Shown here: in pieces, positions 23,721 through 36,330 of the stretch
Position numbering within the stretch: the first letter of the stretch is position 1
Layout of the letters: each line of letters starts with the position of its first letter
DNA from: Amborella trichopoda
Lineage: Eukaryota > Streptophyta > Magnoliopsida > Amborellales > Amborellaceae
Length of the DNA: 64,000 bases
Assembly (NCBI RefSeq): GCF_000471905.2
Contig: NW_006500104.1
Location: 2,536,464-2,600,463 of the forward strand
Direction: 5' to 3'
The notes under the pieces: generated by a model
Told to the model about the DNA's origin: nothing
Databases searched by the model: none
What the model saw: only the letters and a program-made list of their open reading frames with translations
Program-made: the position numbers and the translations under genes

Positions 23721-23759
23721 TTTTAAGAATAATATTTCTTCAAATATATCTCGCTGATT

Positions 23760-25290
23760 GGCAGCATGGCATCCTCTCCCGTCTCAGTGCAAAAGAGACA
23801 TGCCTCGGCAGAGTATGCCTTTTTAATGACATATGGGCCATCCCATTTGGGTTAAAATTTAGATTGAGGTGCACCAAGAACGTGTCCTATGGCCAAAACA
23901 AAATCACTTGGTTTGAATGACCACAACCTTACTTTCTTGTCAAAAGCTTGGCTCATCCATACTTGGTACACTTCTAGCTTTTTTTGAGGGACAAACCACT
24001 TTTCCTCAAGGGCGTTCAACTTGTTGTGTTGGAGTTTGACTCGTTCATCACTTGTTAGCCCATAGTGGTCTGCTACTCTTAAAAATGGTATTTCAACCTC
24101 CAAAGGTAACACTACTTCCGCCAATGAATATGGGGTTGTTGAGGTGGTGTTCTTCCTTGTCGTTCGGTACGCCCAAAGAGCCTCAGGGAGTCTCTTGTGC
24201 CAATTGCGTTGACTCTTCTTCACGGTCTTTTTCAATACCTTGCAAGGGCTTTTCTTGAAGGCATCGGCTTGTCCATTTTCCCTTGGGTTGTACATGGACG
24301 AATACCTCCACTCGATACGAAATTGGCTAGCCAGTAAACGAATGTGATCATTCTTAAATGGGGACCCGTTGTCTGATATAATGCTACCTGGTACCCCGAA
24401 TCAATACACAATGTGGTGGCGAACAAAGTCGGCCACTGTCTTGCCAGCTACTCTCTAAAGCGGTATGGCTTCAAGCCACTTAAAGAAATAATCAGTAACT
24501 GCCAATATATATAGATGGTCATTTTCTGAGGCTGGGGTAATGGGTCCCACAATATCCATTCCCCACTGAAAGGAGGGCCAGGTCATGAGAGTCGGATGCA
24601 ATGGCTCTAGCGATTGGTGAATATAGTCAGCATGTACTCAGCACGTGTGGCATATTTTGGTATATTTAAATGCATCACTTACCATAATGGGCCAGAAATA
24701 CGCCATCCGGTGTAGTTGGTGATATAATTTGAGCCTAGACTAGTGCATGCTACATAGCCCATCATGCTGCTCCTTTAACATTGTTTGTCCCTCTTCATGT
24801 GAGAGGCATCTTAACAACATTCCATCATATGACCTCCTATATAGTTGGTCATTGAGAAGAGTGAATCTTGTGGCTAGCCTTTAAAGGGCTAGCCTATCCT
24901 TCCTAATTTCAAGGAGTTGGTCATGGGCTAAGTATTCCAAGAAGAGCTTGTGCCATTCTGGTTGGGGTGCTCCTACCACTGCGACGATCTCATCGGGGTA
25001 GGTTCTTCTATTAATTTTTCCATAGCTCCCTAAGGGTATGGAGGAAATTTTGTCTATAGATTTTCTTCCTCATTGGGATCCACTCTTTCCATCATAAGGA
25101 TGGATCACCATTCTTGTATAGGGACCTAGAGCGGAACCCCAGACTTGATGGTCATGGCAGCTACAACCATAGCTAGTGCATCGGCTCGGACATTTGATCC
25201 TTGGGGAATATGGGTCAAAGTGGCCTCATACATCTTCCCAAGGAGATATCTCGCAGTATCGTAATATGGCTTGAATACTCCTTTTTATTA
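23760..25290 (-). mobile_element. Ty3/gypsy Tat-lineage element 1: integrase and aRH remnants
   Basis: The minus strand encodes the end of integrase (23852-24295: LPEALWAYRTT, then TTPYSLAEVVLPLEVEIP). Further integrase sequence lies to about 24800, and the end of a second RNase H at about 25090-25290 (KPYYDTARYLLGKMYEATL, then ADALA). The reverse transcriptase and gag are not seen. Right of about 25290 unrelated repeat DNA begins, so the element is cut there, probably by arrival of element 2. It is old and broken many times. Together with the repeat block and the antisense PMD frame it spans at least 19.3-25.3 kb. Confidence 0.75.
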
Positions 25291-25299
25291 TAACCTTGA

Positions 25300-26450
25300 T
25301 AATGTGAGTATCTTTTGAGCATCTCTTGATCATGTCTAGTGTATCTTGCATTTTCGTTTGTTATTTTAAGCTTTTTTAGTGCATGTTGCATCTATCTTGA
25401 GCATCACAGATATGTCTTAAGCATCACGATTCCCTCGGTCATGCTTATCATGAATCAATACCATGACCAACTCTTGAAAATCACAAACACATGTTTTTTT
25501 TTGTTGAGCACCATGACCATCACAACATGAACCATGAGCATTTGGAAGCTTCATGATTATTTCTTTGAACCCCATGAGCATATTTGAGCTTACGAATGTT
25601 CTTAAACATCACCAACATGCTCAAGTATCATGAACATACTCGGTCGTCACGAATATCACCTTGCACTTTGGGATGAACTGCTGGTACGTCACAAGCATAT
25701 TTTTGAACGTCAAGCTTATCATGAGCATTTTTGGACACTACACGTACTGTTTTGGATCATCATGGACATTTTTGGAGTGTCACGAAAATTGCTTTGAGGA
25801 CCATATGAGTGTGTTTTAAGCTGCACGATGTCTTCTTTAAGCACTTCGAACATGTTTAGATGCCACAACTGTTTTGTGAACACCATCTGATCACACTCTT
25901 GAGTGTCATAGATATCTTCTTGAATCATCGTCAATATCCCTGAGCACCCTGAGTACATTTCACCGAGCACTGTAGAACATTTATTGAGCGCCCCGAATAT
26001 TTCTTGAATGCCCTCAAATGTTTTTTTAACGTCCCAAATATTTCTTGCACACCCCCGCATGTGTTATTTTAAGCACCTTGAATGTCACCGGTATTCATGA
26101 CCATTTTGAAGCATAGTTTCATGCAACTTTCTCACATTCTCATATGCTTTTATGCATGCCTTAGTATCCCAGCCATCCTCGTCGCATCTTCACGCGCTCC
26201 CAACATTTCAAATGCATTTTTACATCTCAATTTAAAATTTTCAGCATTCCACTGCATAGTTATGCATCTTAAAATTCCTTTGAGCATGTCTAGGATGTCA
26301 TACATTTTCATGCATCTTCTAATATAGTTAGGCATAATTTAGCATGAGTATGCACAATAATGTATCTTTTGAGCACTTTATGCATAGTTATGAATTTTTG
26401 AGCATAGTCATGCATTTCTAAACATTTTCATGCATAGTTATGTATTTTTT
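25300..26450. repeat. Degenerate short-period repeat (TTGAGCATCATGAACAT-like)
   Basis: Over about 1.15 kb, words such as TTGAGCATCA, CATGAGCATTTTTG, TTGAGCACC and CATGCATAGTTATG recur about every 28-32 bp with heavy divergence. Toward the right end the motif drifts to TTATGCATAGTTATG. It fills the space between element 1 pol and the second PMD frame, where the 3' LTR of element 2 should lie. No conserved reading frame is present. Confidence 0.6.
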
Positions 26451-26913
26451 GGTACTTGGAGATCTTCAGGGTCACTTTTCGCAATGGGCTTTTGACTCGC
26501 AGACTTGTGATTTCTTAAAATCTCTAGGGTTCTTCGGACTAGCCAAAACACCTTCTTTGTCAAACCTGTGCTTATAGGGGAGATGCTGTCTAAATTTTGC
26601 AAAATTCTTAATGCTTTCCTTTTCTTCTTTAACTTGAAAACCTTTATTCTGAACTATCATCTCGCTTAACTGCTCACTTCTTCTTTTGTGCTTCTTTTGC
26701 AGTCAAAATTCTTGAGGTGAACCATTTATCGCGCCTTGGAGAATTGGGCAGTGATGCATAAACATACACTTCTTTTACAAGATCTATGATCGTTGGTGTT
26801 CTTGAACCACTCAACAGCTGGAATGGCCTTTAAGCTCCACCTACATAGGTGAAGACGTCAGGTTTTATCTTTATGAAGATGCAAATGGTGAGCCTGTAAT
26901 TCAAGGAGATGGT
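26451..26913 (+). other. Leader region before the second PMD frame
   Basis: No repeat ends or conserved frames were recognised. From about 26860 the plus strand begins to read in a way compatible with an N-terminal extension of the PMD frame (GEDVRFYLYEDANGEPVIQ). Confidence 0.35.
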
Positions 26914-29900
26914 GTGCTCATGTACCATTCTCTTCATAAGAATTTTTATTCTAATGAGAATCTCCCCAATCTAGGGAAGAGAATGCTGGAGACGAGGGGT
27001 TTTCATTGGGCATCTGATGGGCTTCGATTTGAAGGAGAGCATCAATGCATGAGGCGGTATAGCACATGGACATTTGACGTCCTTCAATCGCATGCCAAGG
27101 ACTTAGAAGCATGTGCCTTAGCTACAACATGCCAGTGCTCAGCTGGTTACTATGAAAGGTGCTCAAACACCATCTGAGCTTTACAGGAAAGCTGGTGTCA
27201 CAAGAGTAGCAGCTGGCACCTCAATCATGGTGAAGGGGGAATTACGCTCCTCGATATGTACTTCATTGGTGGAATGCCCATGTTGGTGGCCATGTATGAA
27301 GAATTCAAACCCAAAAATGAAGTACTTTCTTAGAATCAACCCATCAATGGTGAACCACCACCTCCAAGTCTTCATGAGTTGTTTGAAATTTATCTACTCC
27401 TACATTCAGAGACCATGACCAAATCCAAGACAATGCATTTAAATGCATGGAGGATTTCTTTCATAGGAACCGTTAGGACAAAAAGGAACCCAATTCCAAT
27501 ACTGTCTAGGATGATGATGAACAAGAAGTAGAAGAACAAGAAGAGACCAAGGACCCTATGACCGCTCCCAGAAGATCTAAAAAAAAACATGTATACTTAG
27601 TTGCATACTTGATTCTTTTCTTGTGAAAATTGCACTCCCAGGGTTAAGGGGTAATGTTATCCACCATGGTTGCTTCTTTGTGGCTTGTAGGCTCACTCAG
27701 GGGTGTCAGTATGCCTTGGCGCAACCAGCCCTCTGTAGCATATACCACGGTCTAGGGGCAATTACCTATGGTAAAGTAGCTTCCAGAGATAGCAAGAGCG
27801 AGTCTTTTTCTGGAGAGGTCCTTCCTAAGCATTTCACGACGGGTTTCCCTATCCACTATATCTTCGGCTGGCTTTCAACATACTTTCCTAAGAAGGAGTC
27901 TAATCCCTATACCCCTAGAGCATATGAGATCAATGATGACCTTTTGGGGTATACTTGCCCTCAATGCTAAGGATTGCATGGATGAAAGCCAAATTAAGTG
28001 GTATGGGTGAGGCACGTCAATTTCTAGCAGAAAGCTCTTTCATCCCGCTGACTGTGTCTACTTATGCTTTTGACGATGTTTTTTATGGACATAACACTAA
28101 GGCCCAAGAAGCCATGAATCTCCTAAGTGTTAGGGAATGCAGCTTGCTGTATAGGGGTGTTGGAGATAAAAAGCTTGAAGGTTACTTTCACTAAGCTTTA
28201 CACGTCAACATGGCTTAGATCAAGGTGCTCATTCTCAATACTTTTTGATAAGAAATATGGGAAGAAAGGGTCTCAGCAAGACCATGATGCTCTAGGCGCA
28301 AATCATGAATCCTTGATAGATAACAATATGAGAATGGCTTGAGAATCCTTTCTTTCTCTTAGTGGCTTGAGCAAGTTCATTATTCCTCATTATGGTCATG
28401 TAGGTCTTGCCACTGAGGGTTAGTGGCGGTGGTGGAACACCACCTACCGTTCTTACTGGCAAGCAACCCATGCATGGAAGGCCATCAATAGTACCAAGCA
28501 TGATTCAAGGCATGAGAAGCATTTGGTACCCCCAATCTTCTTCAATATTTGCATACTCGATTACCCCTCGAACAGTTCTACTGTAGAACTTGAGGTTCCT
28601 AGAAAGAGCACCCACCTGAGCAAGAGAGCTTTGTCAAGTCTACATTCATATCCTGTAATTCCATTTGCTTCAAGTGAAGAAATCGATTTACATCCTAGAG
28701 CAAAGAAACACGTAAAGACGAAGGCTTCACTTAGCCCAACACTATTATCAGAAGTATCAACTCCTAGTCAAGAGAAATTTCTGAAGTATTCACAACTCAA
28801 CCAAGTTCATTGGGTCAGACTTCCTTCAACTTGAGCCATCGTGTGCTCCTCCTCCCATAATAGAAATAGAGGCACCCCTTGCTGATAAACCAATTGAGCC
28901 TGAAATGGTGTAGTCTTTGATTCTTTCATTCTTGAATCAGGGAGACTTTATTTGCACTATCATTGAAGAAGGGAAATTTCTTGAAGATGATATTGAAGCC
29001 ATTGGTGTAGCTCCAAATGTCGAGGTAACAGCTTTAGAAATGCATGCTCCAACTACTTCAAAAAACAGAGCCTCAATCTCAACCAGATGCTTCATCAAGT
29101 AAAACTCTGGAACTTGTGATTGTCCATACTGTTGAAGTGCCAATTTCAGTAGTTTCCAATATAGAGCCTCTATCAGAGCCAGAAGTTCCTTCTAGCAAGT
29201 CCTTGGCTTTTGTTCCTTAGGGACTAGCTATTGTTGCTGAAGTTCCAACCCCTTCTATGATTGGTTCTTCATTGTTACCTTCTTCTGTGTCAAGCACCAT
29301 GTCAAATAGAAAGACTTTATTGGTAGAGAACTTATTAAGTCTTTCAGGGATAAAGAAATGCTCCCTATTTGATCTTGCAGTCGAGGTAGATGTAGTCAGG
29401 GACTGTGCGATTGCCTTGAGAAGTGTCAGCTATGAGAAGGAGACCTTTGATCGACTCGAGGGTCTTTTGAATGAGACCTTGGATGATGGGTAGCCGAGTC
29501 CTCGCGGTGTGAATCTGAAGTGCAAGCACTATGTGGGACTTGTTTGGCTTCCCTAGAAAACACCTTAGCTCAGCATCAGAGCCGCATAATGAGCTATAAT
29601 GAGAATAAGGACTCTCTCCTTTCTTATCAAGCTAGTTTCAAGAATGAAGACTTAGCCTATTTTGTAGAGATAAAGCTGCATGGGAAGAAAGGGCAAGGCT
29701 GGACATTTATATCCACATGTTAATGGCCGAGCAGGATCGAAGGAGAGTAGAGGCTAGAAGCAAGTCTGAAGAATTAGAGACATTGAACTCCGAGGTGGCC
29801 TTAAGCAACACAATGTCAAGTTAGGTTACTCAGGCGATCTCCCATCTCAAAGAGAAATGAAGACAACCTCAGAGGGCTCAGAAGCGTTGAAGACCCAGAT

Positions 29901-29930
29901 TCGTGAAGCCCTTGAAAATTTCTAGGGCCT
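26914..29930 (+). pseudogene. Plant mobile domain (PMD) protein frame, antisense ORF of Tat element 2
   Basis: Plus-strand fragments carry better preserved PMD signatures: ITLLDMYFIGGMP and YEEFKPKN (about 27238-27310), YALAQPALCSIYHGLG (about 27704-27752) and FPIHYIFGWLSTYFP (about 27847-27891). A low-complexity acidic and serine-rich middle (28520-29300) follows, then a C-terminal helical region (about 29330-29870: ILAAQ-like helices are absent, but RDCAIALRSVSYEKETFDRL is seen). The frame lies downstream of, and opposite to, the pol at 31044-39790, the same layout as the first copy. It is decayed, with several breaks. PMD domains are thought to bind other factors in silencing or genome maintenance in host proteins; their role inside transposons is unknown. 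Confidence 0.75.
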
Positions 29931-30559
29931 CGTGAATTCTTTACTCTTCTTGCTTGTTCTATCTTCTTTTCATTCCTCTTGTGGTTTTTTTGATAACTTT
30001 CACCACAATTTTGTAATCTTCTCATATGCAATGAATGCTCTTTCCTTTTATCATTGACTTGTCTGCTTCTCATTGCTTCATTGTTTTCTTTTCTTTACTT
30101 CATGGTTTGCACCTTTCTTGATCTCATGTGACCAACCCTTGTCTCTTCTAGAAGGGGGTAAGAGATGAATCTGGAGGTCTACTTTTCACGGAAGTGAACT
30201 TGAACTCTATCATGTGTGACTTGAACGCCCTTTCTGATTTTCATCCAAGTCCTTGCGGTATGTGCCATTTCTGGTTTTCACAAGGACCCCATATGTATTT
30301 TTTTGTGGCACTTTTGCCCATGGTTATTATACCATGTCTACCATTTTCCATTTTTACTCACGATGCCCTCGTGGGTTTTCATCGTGGCCATTTTTTTCTT
30401 TTGTTTTATTTTAACAAATTTTGCAATCAATAGTTGATGATAGCATTACGCCCTTCATTTTTTTATTTTTTCTTTTCTTTGACTCTTTTTACCCATGACG
30501 GCCTTGCAGATTCTCATCATGTCTGTCTTTTTGAGGAAGCAATTTTAATGTCAAGCCAC
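29931..30559. other. T-rich spacer with weak repeats
   Basis: The spacer is T-rich. Two weakly similar stretches, CACGATGCCCTCGTGGGTTT (about 30360) and CATGACGGCCTTGCAGATTC (about 30493), may be outlying units of the repeat block that follows. No gene is recognised. Confidence 0.4.
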
Positions 30560-30860
30560 TGTGACCATGGGGAGGCACATCTAAGGTCATGCCACCACGA
30601 CCGTCGATTTGGTGAGTTTTAAGGTCATCCACCAAGATCTAATAGAGGCAACTTCAGGGTCGTGCCTTCGAGATCATAAAGTTGGTGTGTTTTAAGGCCA
30701 TCCATCAATTCCCCAAGAAGGAAAATTTAAGGTAATTTCTTCGAGACCGTGTGTGATGCAGTTCAATGTCATGTCATCAGGACGTGTGCTATGCAGTTTA
30801 AGGTGGTGCAACTTGGACCGTTGCCACGTAGTTTAAGGTCGTTTGGCTTGGACCATGGTC
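30560..30860 (-). repeat. Degenerate minisatellite downstream of Tat element 2 pol
   Basis: On the plus strand AGTTTAAGGTCGT, then GGCTTGGACC, and variants recur about six to seven times at 40-50 bp spacing. On the minus (element sense) strand each unit reads GGTCCAAG...GACCTTAAACT. It is the counterpart of the blocks at 23217 and 50170. Confidence 0.7.
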
Positions 30861-31043
30861 TATGAATAATACTTTTTCAAATATCTCAGATTAATTGGGG
30901 GCATAGCTTCTTGACCTTCCGAATTAACCAATACACATGCTCCATTAGGAAAAGCTTTCTTCACCACGAATGGCCCATCTCATTTTGGTTCGAACTTCCC
31001 ATTTGTTGACCATGAGTATTGATTGGTCTCATTACTACCAAGA

Positions 31044-31900
31044 CTAGTTCTCATTTAACAAATGATTGTATTCGAATCGATTTATCAAAGGACCGTTGCA
31101 TACGGTTTCTATGAATCTCAAGCATTGTTGTGCTTGCAGCCTTTTTTCATTGAGTGCATCTAGTTCTTGACAACGGATAATGGCTTGCTCCTTTTTTTTC
31201 ATCCCATAATGAAGGGCTATTCTGAGTGATGACAATTGAATTTCTAAAGGTAACACAACCTCATCCCCATACACCAAAGAATAGGGTGTCGACTGGGTTT
31301 GCTCCCGAGCTGTAATATGAAAGGGCCATAAGGATTCAAGAAGTCTTTCAAGACAATCCCTCTTTGTGTCAGATGCAAACTTTCTTAGTGCCTCACAAAG
31401 GGTTTTGTTTAAAGCTTCAGCTTGACCATTAGCTCTTGGATGGTACATGGTCGAATACTTCTATTTAAATGCAAACTAGTTGACCAGACGGTCTATGTGA
31501 TGGATTCGAAACTAAGGACCATTATATGAGATGATCTAGTTAGGCACATCGAATCTATATATCATATGTTCATGCACAAAGTTGGCCACTATAAGTCCTG
31601 AGACTTTCTTGAGAGGAATGGCTTCAGCCCACTTAGAGAAGTAATATGTGGCAGCAAGTATAAAAGCATGACCCAAAGAAGATGGCGGATCAATAGGACC
31701 TATAATATCCATACACCATTGAGTGAAAGGCCATGATGCTACTGTTGGGTGAAGAGGTTCAGAAGCTTGATGAATGAAGCTCGAATGAATCAGACATATC
31801 TGACAATTTCTTGTAAACATAAGGGAATCAACATTCATACTAGGTCAGTAATAGCCTATCTTGATTATCCTGTTGTATAGCTGAGGGCCAGACTGATGCA
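31044..31900 (-). mobile_element. Element 2 integrase remnant
   Basis: The minus strand reads NCQICLIHSSFIHQ, then WCMDIIGPIDPPSSLGHAFI, YFSKWAEAIPLKKVSG, YHPRANGQAEALNKTLCEAL and STPYSLVYGDEVVLPLEIQ. These are the zinc-binding end, catalytic core and C-terminal part of a gypsy integrase, in order. Confidence 0.85.
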
Positions 31901-32416
31901 TCCCACAAACTCTCGCATGCACTTCCTCGATTACATGGTTTACAACTTTTAGATCAATGCACTTAAGTAGCATATCATTGTAAAAGATTTGGAACAAGAT
32001 ACTGTCATGACACATATATCTTGTGGCTGACCTTCTGATCTTGTTACGTTCAATAGGGTTGTCAGGAAGCTGGTTATGCTACAAATAGTCCTTTATAGGG
32101 GTGCGTCAGTTTGTTACTGGCTCCACTTTTTCACATAAGGGATCCTAAAATTTTGACTCTTCTTCTTCCTTCTCTTTGAAGCTTGCTTGGCCTTTCTCTC
32201 TACAATTAGTGCCTTGATTGGATAAGAAGAGAATTTCTCAACAACTACATTACATCATCATTGTCAAGCATTTTAACAAAATCAACACATCTCCACTCAG
32301 CTACCCATATTGGCGTCGACTCTTTTAGTGGAATCTGAATTGTTTTCCCCAACTTGGGGAGCGCGTCTGCTTATGCATTAAGTCTTTGCGGTACATGCTT
32401 AAGAGCAACTCTGAAA

Positions 32417-32850
32417 TCACTTGACAGTATTGAAATAAGGCTTGAGGTTATCCTTCTTTACATCATGCACCCCTTTGAGTTGCATGATGACCAACTCTGA
32501 ATCTCCATAAATGGTTATATATTTCAAGTTCATATGGGAAGAAATCTCCATGCCTATGATGAGTGCCTGATATTCTACTTCATTATGCGATTCTATCTCT
32601 AGGAGAGAGAATGACAGTGGGACAAGGCCATCGCAAGGGGTGGAGAACACAACTCCGACACCACCTCTTTCAGATTGAAAGGCCCCATCAATTTGCATTT
32701 TCCAATCATATGAAGCTTCGACATGAAATACTTCTTCATCTGGTAAATCGTTTGATAAGGGAGAATTAGCTGGGAAAAGGTGTGCAGCCAAGAAATCTGT
32801 AAGGGCTTGACCTTTAATAGCTTTTTCTGGCACATATGTGATGTCAAACT
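32417..32850 (-). mobile_element. Element 2 archaeal-type RNase H (aRH)
   Basis: The minus strand reads YDWKMQIDGAFQSERGGVGV, then FSLLEIESHNEVEYQALIIG and ITIYGDSELVIMQLKGVHDV. This is the aRH domain that Tat elements carry between their own RNase H and integrase. The preceding linker includes IKGQALTDFLAAHLFP, the usual lead-in to aRH. Confidence 0.85.
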
Positions 32851-33274
32851 CTATGAGGAGTAGTGACCATTTCGCAAGTCAACCTAATAGACAAGGGCAT
32901 GACAAGAGATACTTAATAGGGTCTGCTCAAGTGATTAGCTGAACTGGGTGTACAAGCAAATAGTGTACAAGTTTTTGTACTGCAAAGATCAAAGATTAGC
33001 ACATTTTTTTCAATGGGAGAGTGGTTCTCTTCAGCTCCTTCCATTCTTCGGCTCAAATAGTGCAGATCCGTCTCCTTTCCTTCATAATTATTTTGAGCTA
33101 GTAAGGCATCAAGTGATTCATCTAATGAAGTCACAGATAAAATGAGAGGCTTTTCTGGAATTGGCGCAAATAGAACATGAGGTTTCAATAAAAATTTCTT
33201 GATGTCTTCAACAGCTATTTGACATGCTTCGTTCCAGTTGAAAGCACAACTTTAGTTAATCAGCAAGAGAAGGC

Positions 33275-34000
33275 TTACACCGTCCTAAAAGTTTGGAGAT
33301 GAATCTCCAGATATAGACAATCTTTCCTTGAAGAGATCTGAGCTCTTACATATTTCCTGGGAGATGGCATCACTTGAATAGCTTTGATGTTGACAGGTTT
33401 GATCTCTAAACCTTGATACCTGACAAAAAACCCCAAGAACTTCCCAGATTGTACACAAAAAGGACACTTCAAGGGATTCGTCTTGAGTTGATGAAGACGA
33501 AGTCTTTCAAAGACTTTCTCAAGATTTTTTATATGACTGTTCCTTTCGTTGTACTTTACCATGAGATCATCTATGTAGAATTCCACTTCTTCATGCAACA
33601 TATCTTCGAAGACAGTGGTCATAGCCCTTTGATAGGTTGCCCCGGCATTTTTGAGATCGAAGGGCATCATCGTGTAGCATTAAACCCCTTATGGAGTTAG
33701 GAAAACAATGGATTCTTCACCTTCAAGTGCCATCCTTATCTGGTTATAACCTAGATAACCATCCATAAAGGAGAAGGCCTGGCAATTGACTGTCGAGTCT
33801 ATTAGTACTTCAGTGTAGGGAAGTGGAAAGTCATCTTTAGGACATGCCGCATTCAAGTCACGGAAGTCAATACAAACCCTGATTTGACCATTCTTCTTAT
33901 TGACTGATACAACATTGGCCAGCCACTTTGGGTATATGATTTATCTTATGAAATTTGTTGTCTTAAGCTTGTTAACCTCTGCTTCAATTTGGATTTCCAA
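33275..34000 (-). mobile_element. Element 2 reverse transcriptase remnant
   Basis: The minus strand reads MMPFDLKNAGATYQRAMTTV, then EVEFYIDDLMVK, HQLKTNPLKCPFCVQSGKFL and GFFVRYQGLEIKP, the palm and thumb of a gypsy reverse transcriptase. The fingers (CIDFRDLNAACPKDDFPLP-like) are readable to about 33900. Confidence 0.85.
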
Positions 34001-35059
34001 GTCGGCTCATAACATCCTTGATTTTTGCTTGAAAGGCATAAAGGATGGATAAATCCCCAAACTGTGAACTGCAACTTGAGGGTCAAGAACGGGCATCTCC
34101 TGATAATGCCAAGCAAAGACATCTCAATTTGCTTTCCTCTTTCTCTTCAGGAGACATAATGGCTGAGATGAAAGTAGGGCTAGGGTCAGCTTCATCACCC
34201 AAGTTCACTTCTTCCAAATCATCGGTTGTGGCTTGTCCACCATCTTCTAAGGCCTCTGATGATTATTCTATTTCCTCCTCATCGAGGGGTAGAGACTCAG
34301 AAGTCTGTTCATCCACCTCAAGTAATACAACATATTCCTCTACGGGCAATAATCCTTCTTTTATCTCATTGAAGTCCTGAACCATCAGGTTCTTGAAAAA
34401 TTTGGGCCATTTCCACTTCTTCCTGAGATTCCTAGGGAGTGACTTCTTTAAGGATGGGTTCAAGGGGAGATAGTGACGGTTCTTGAGATTTCATCACATG
34501 AAAGATTAGGTCAGTGAAGAATGGCCTTGGAGGCAAACCAGCATGTCCCAGGTAACTAAGGCCCTACTTTTGAGTATGCTGAGACATTGTAGTCTCGATA
34601 ACAGCAAAGGGTGTTAGCATCTCTTTACCGTATTTTAATCCCAAATTCATTGATGGTCCATAGTCCATTTTCTTCATGATCTAGTGAGCATTACGACTAT
34701 AAAGATCCCATTTTTTCATTATTGCAGCATCTATAGAGGAATGACTTTGAGGATTCTCTTGAGTACTAGTCGCTCGGGTTTCTGGGGTGAAACCGGGTAA
34801 AGGGACAGAAATAGGTTTTTGAGGTGCTACTTTCTTCACCTTATCTTTTCCCTTTCTTATAACTTCAAACTGATTGAGCAAATGCTGAACTTGCTCTTTC
34901 AATTAAGTAATAGTAGCTTGTCTTCGAACTTCATATTGTTGAGTCATTGGAAGGGGGAGAAGAATTATATGTTATGTTTTGAAGAATAACCTGTGTTTCC
35001 ATGAAAGGGGTTGGGAAGCCCAAGTCCTTTAGGGAGTCATGCATGTATCTGGTTTGGTT

Positions 35060-35400
35060 TATGAGGTAAGCACTATCCTCCTCCGTTTCCGGGACTGGGA
35101 TATACAAGACCTCCGAATTTGAAAGACTTTATGGCGATCTTGCTGGTATGGAGCTGAAGACGTGAGGCAAGCATTATCCTCCTCCCTTTATGGGACTGGG
35201 ATATGCAAAACCTAGAAGATTTGCAAGACCTCAACATGGCTATGGTGAAGAGGGGTTTGGGGTATGAGGTAAGCATCATCCTTCTCAATGCGCAAGACCT
35301 CTGGTATTTGCAATACCTTTGGCTGGATTGATACGTAGCTGACTTGGGGGGTAAAGTAAGCATCATTTCCCTCACTTAGAGAGACTAGAATATGCACGAT
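35060..35400 (-). repeat. Four-unit repeat in the protease-RT linker of element 2
   Basis: About 90-bp units recur four times. Each contains GGTAAGCA-like or GGCAAGCA-like sequence before TCATCCT/TATCCTCC, and GCAAGACCT or a variant. In protein terms the minus strand repeats DDAYLIPQ-like and PEVLRI-like strings separated by spacers. The repeat lies in the disordered linker between protease and reverse transcriptase. Confidence 0.55.
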
Positions 35401-35835
35401 CTTTTGGTCAGCTGTTTGGTCGATCTTAGCTGGACATGCGACCTCATCTTCTAAGAAGGGAATGAAAATATGTAACACATTTATGTCACCATAAGCATAA
35501 GTGACTGTAGGTCTTAGAGGGATCAAATCATTGGTTTCCTTCTTCTTGACTTGCTCGATTTGAGCTTTCACGGGGACATGTTCTTCTGAAGATGTGGTAG
35601 AGGATGAAGCTTCCTCTTTATGATCTTGGGTCATCACTTCTATTATGGAAGTGGGTAAATTTCCATCAATAGAGGTCAAAGGAATCACTTTTCCATATCC
35701 TTGTCCTCTTGAAACAAGTGATTAAGCGATCCTGCCATAACTTCCACATCTTCATGAGAGGTTTGAGCAATCTCTCTCAAGTTATGCTTGTAATGGATTT
35801 CATAGGTAATAGTAGTTTTTGAGATCGCATTGGAT

Positions 35836-36330
35836 CTATGAAATAGTACTTCTCATCATCATAATGTGACTCAGCAATGGGAAGTGGTCTCTTATCAGAA
35901 TAGACCATGTGTTTCCTTCCTCTTGGCTATACTTGAAGCATTGATGGAGTGTGGATGGATCCACCCCATGCTCATGTAGCCAGGGACGACCCAGAAGGAT
36001 GTTATAGGAAGTGTCTATCTCAATCACGTGAAAGTGAATGAAAACATTCAAATCCCCAATTTTGAGCTTGAGACAGATAACCCTAGCTGATTTCTCTCCC
36101 AACTGATTGAATCCTTAAACTGTTAATCCTGTCAGCTCAAGCTGCTCAACATCTATCCCAATTCTAGTGAGTATTCCCTTTGACATAAGGTTCACTGCGG
36201 ATCCCCCATTCAACATGATCCAATTGATTAGGCAAGAATGTAGTTCACCAGCTACGAAGAGAGGTTTGTTATGAAATCTATCACCCAACTGAAGGCCATG
36301 AAACAGGGAGAGAGCTTGCACCAAGGCCAT
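35836..36330 (-). mobile_element. Element 2 aspartic protease remnant
   Basis: The minus strand reads PLFVAGELHSCLINWIMLNG, then GSAVNLMSKGIL, and further on TSYNILLGRPWLHEHGVDPS and TLHQCFKYSQE. These match the active-site block and the C-terminal block of Tat-type gypsy proteases. Confidence 0.8.
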
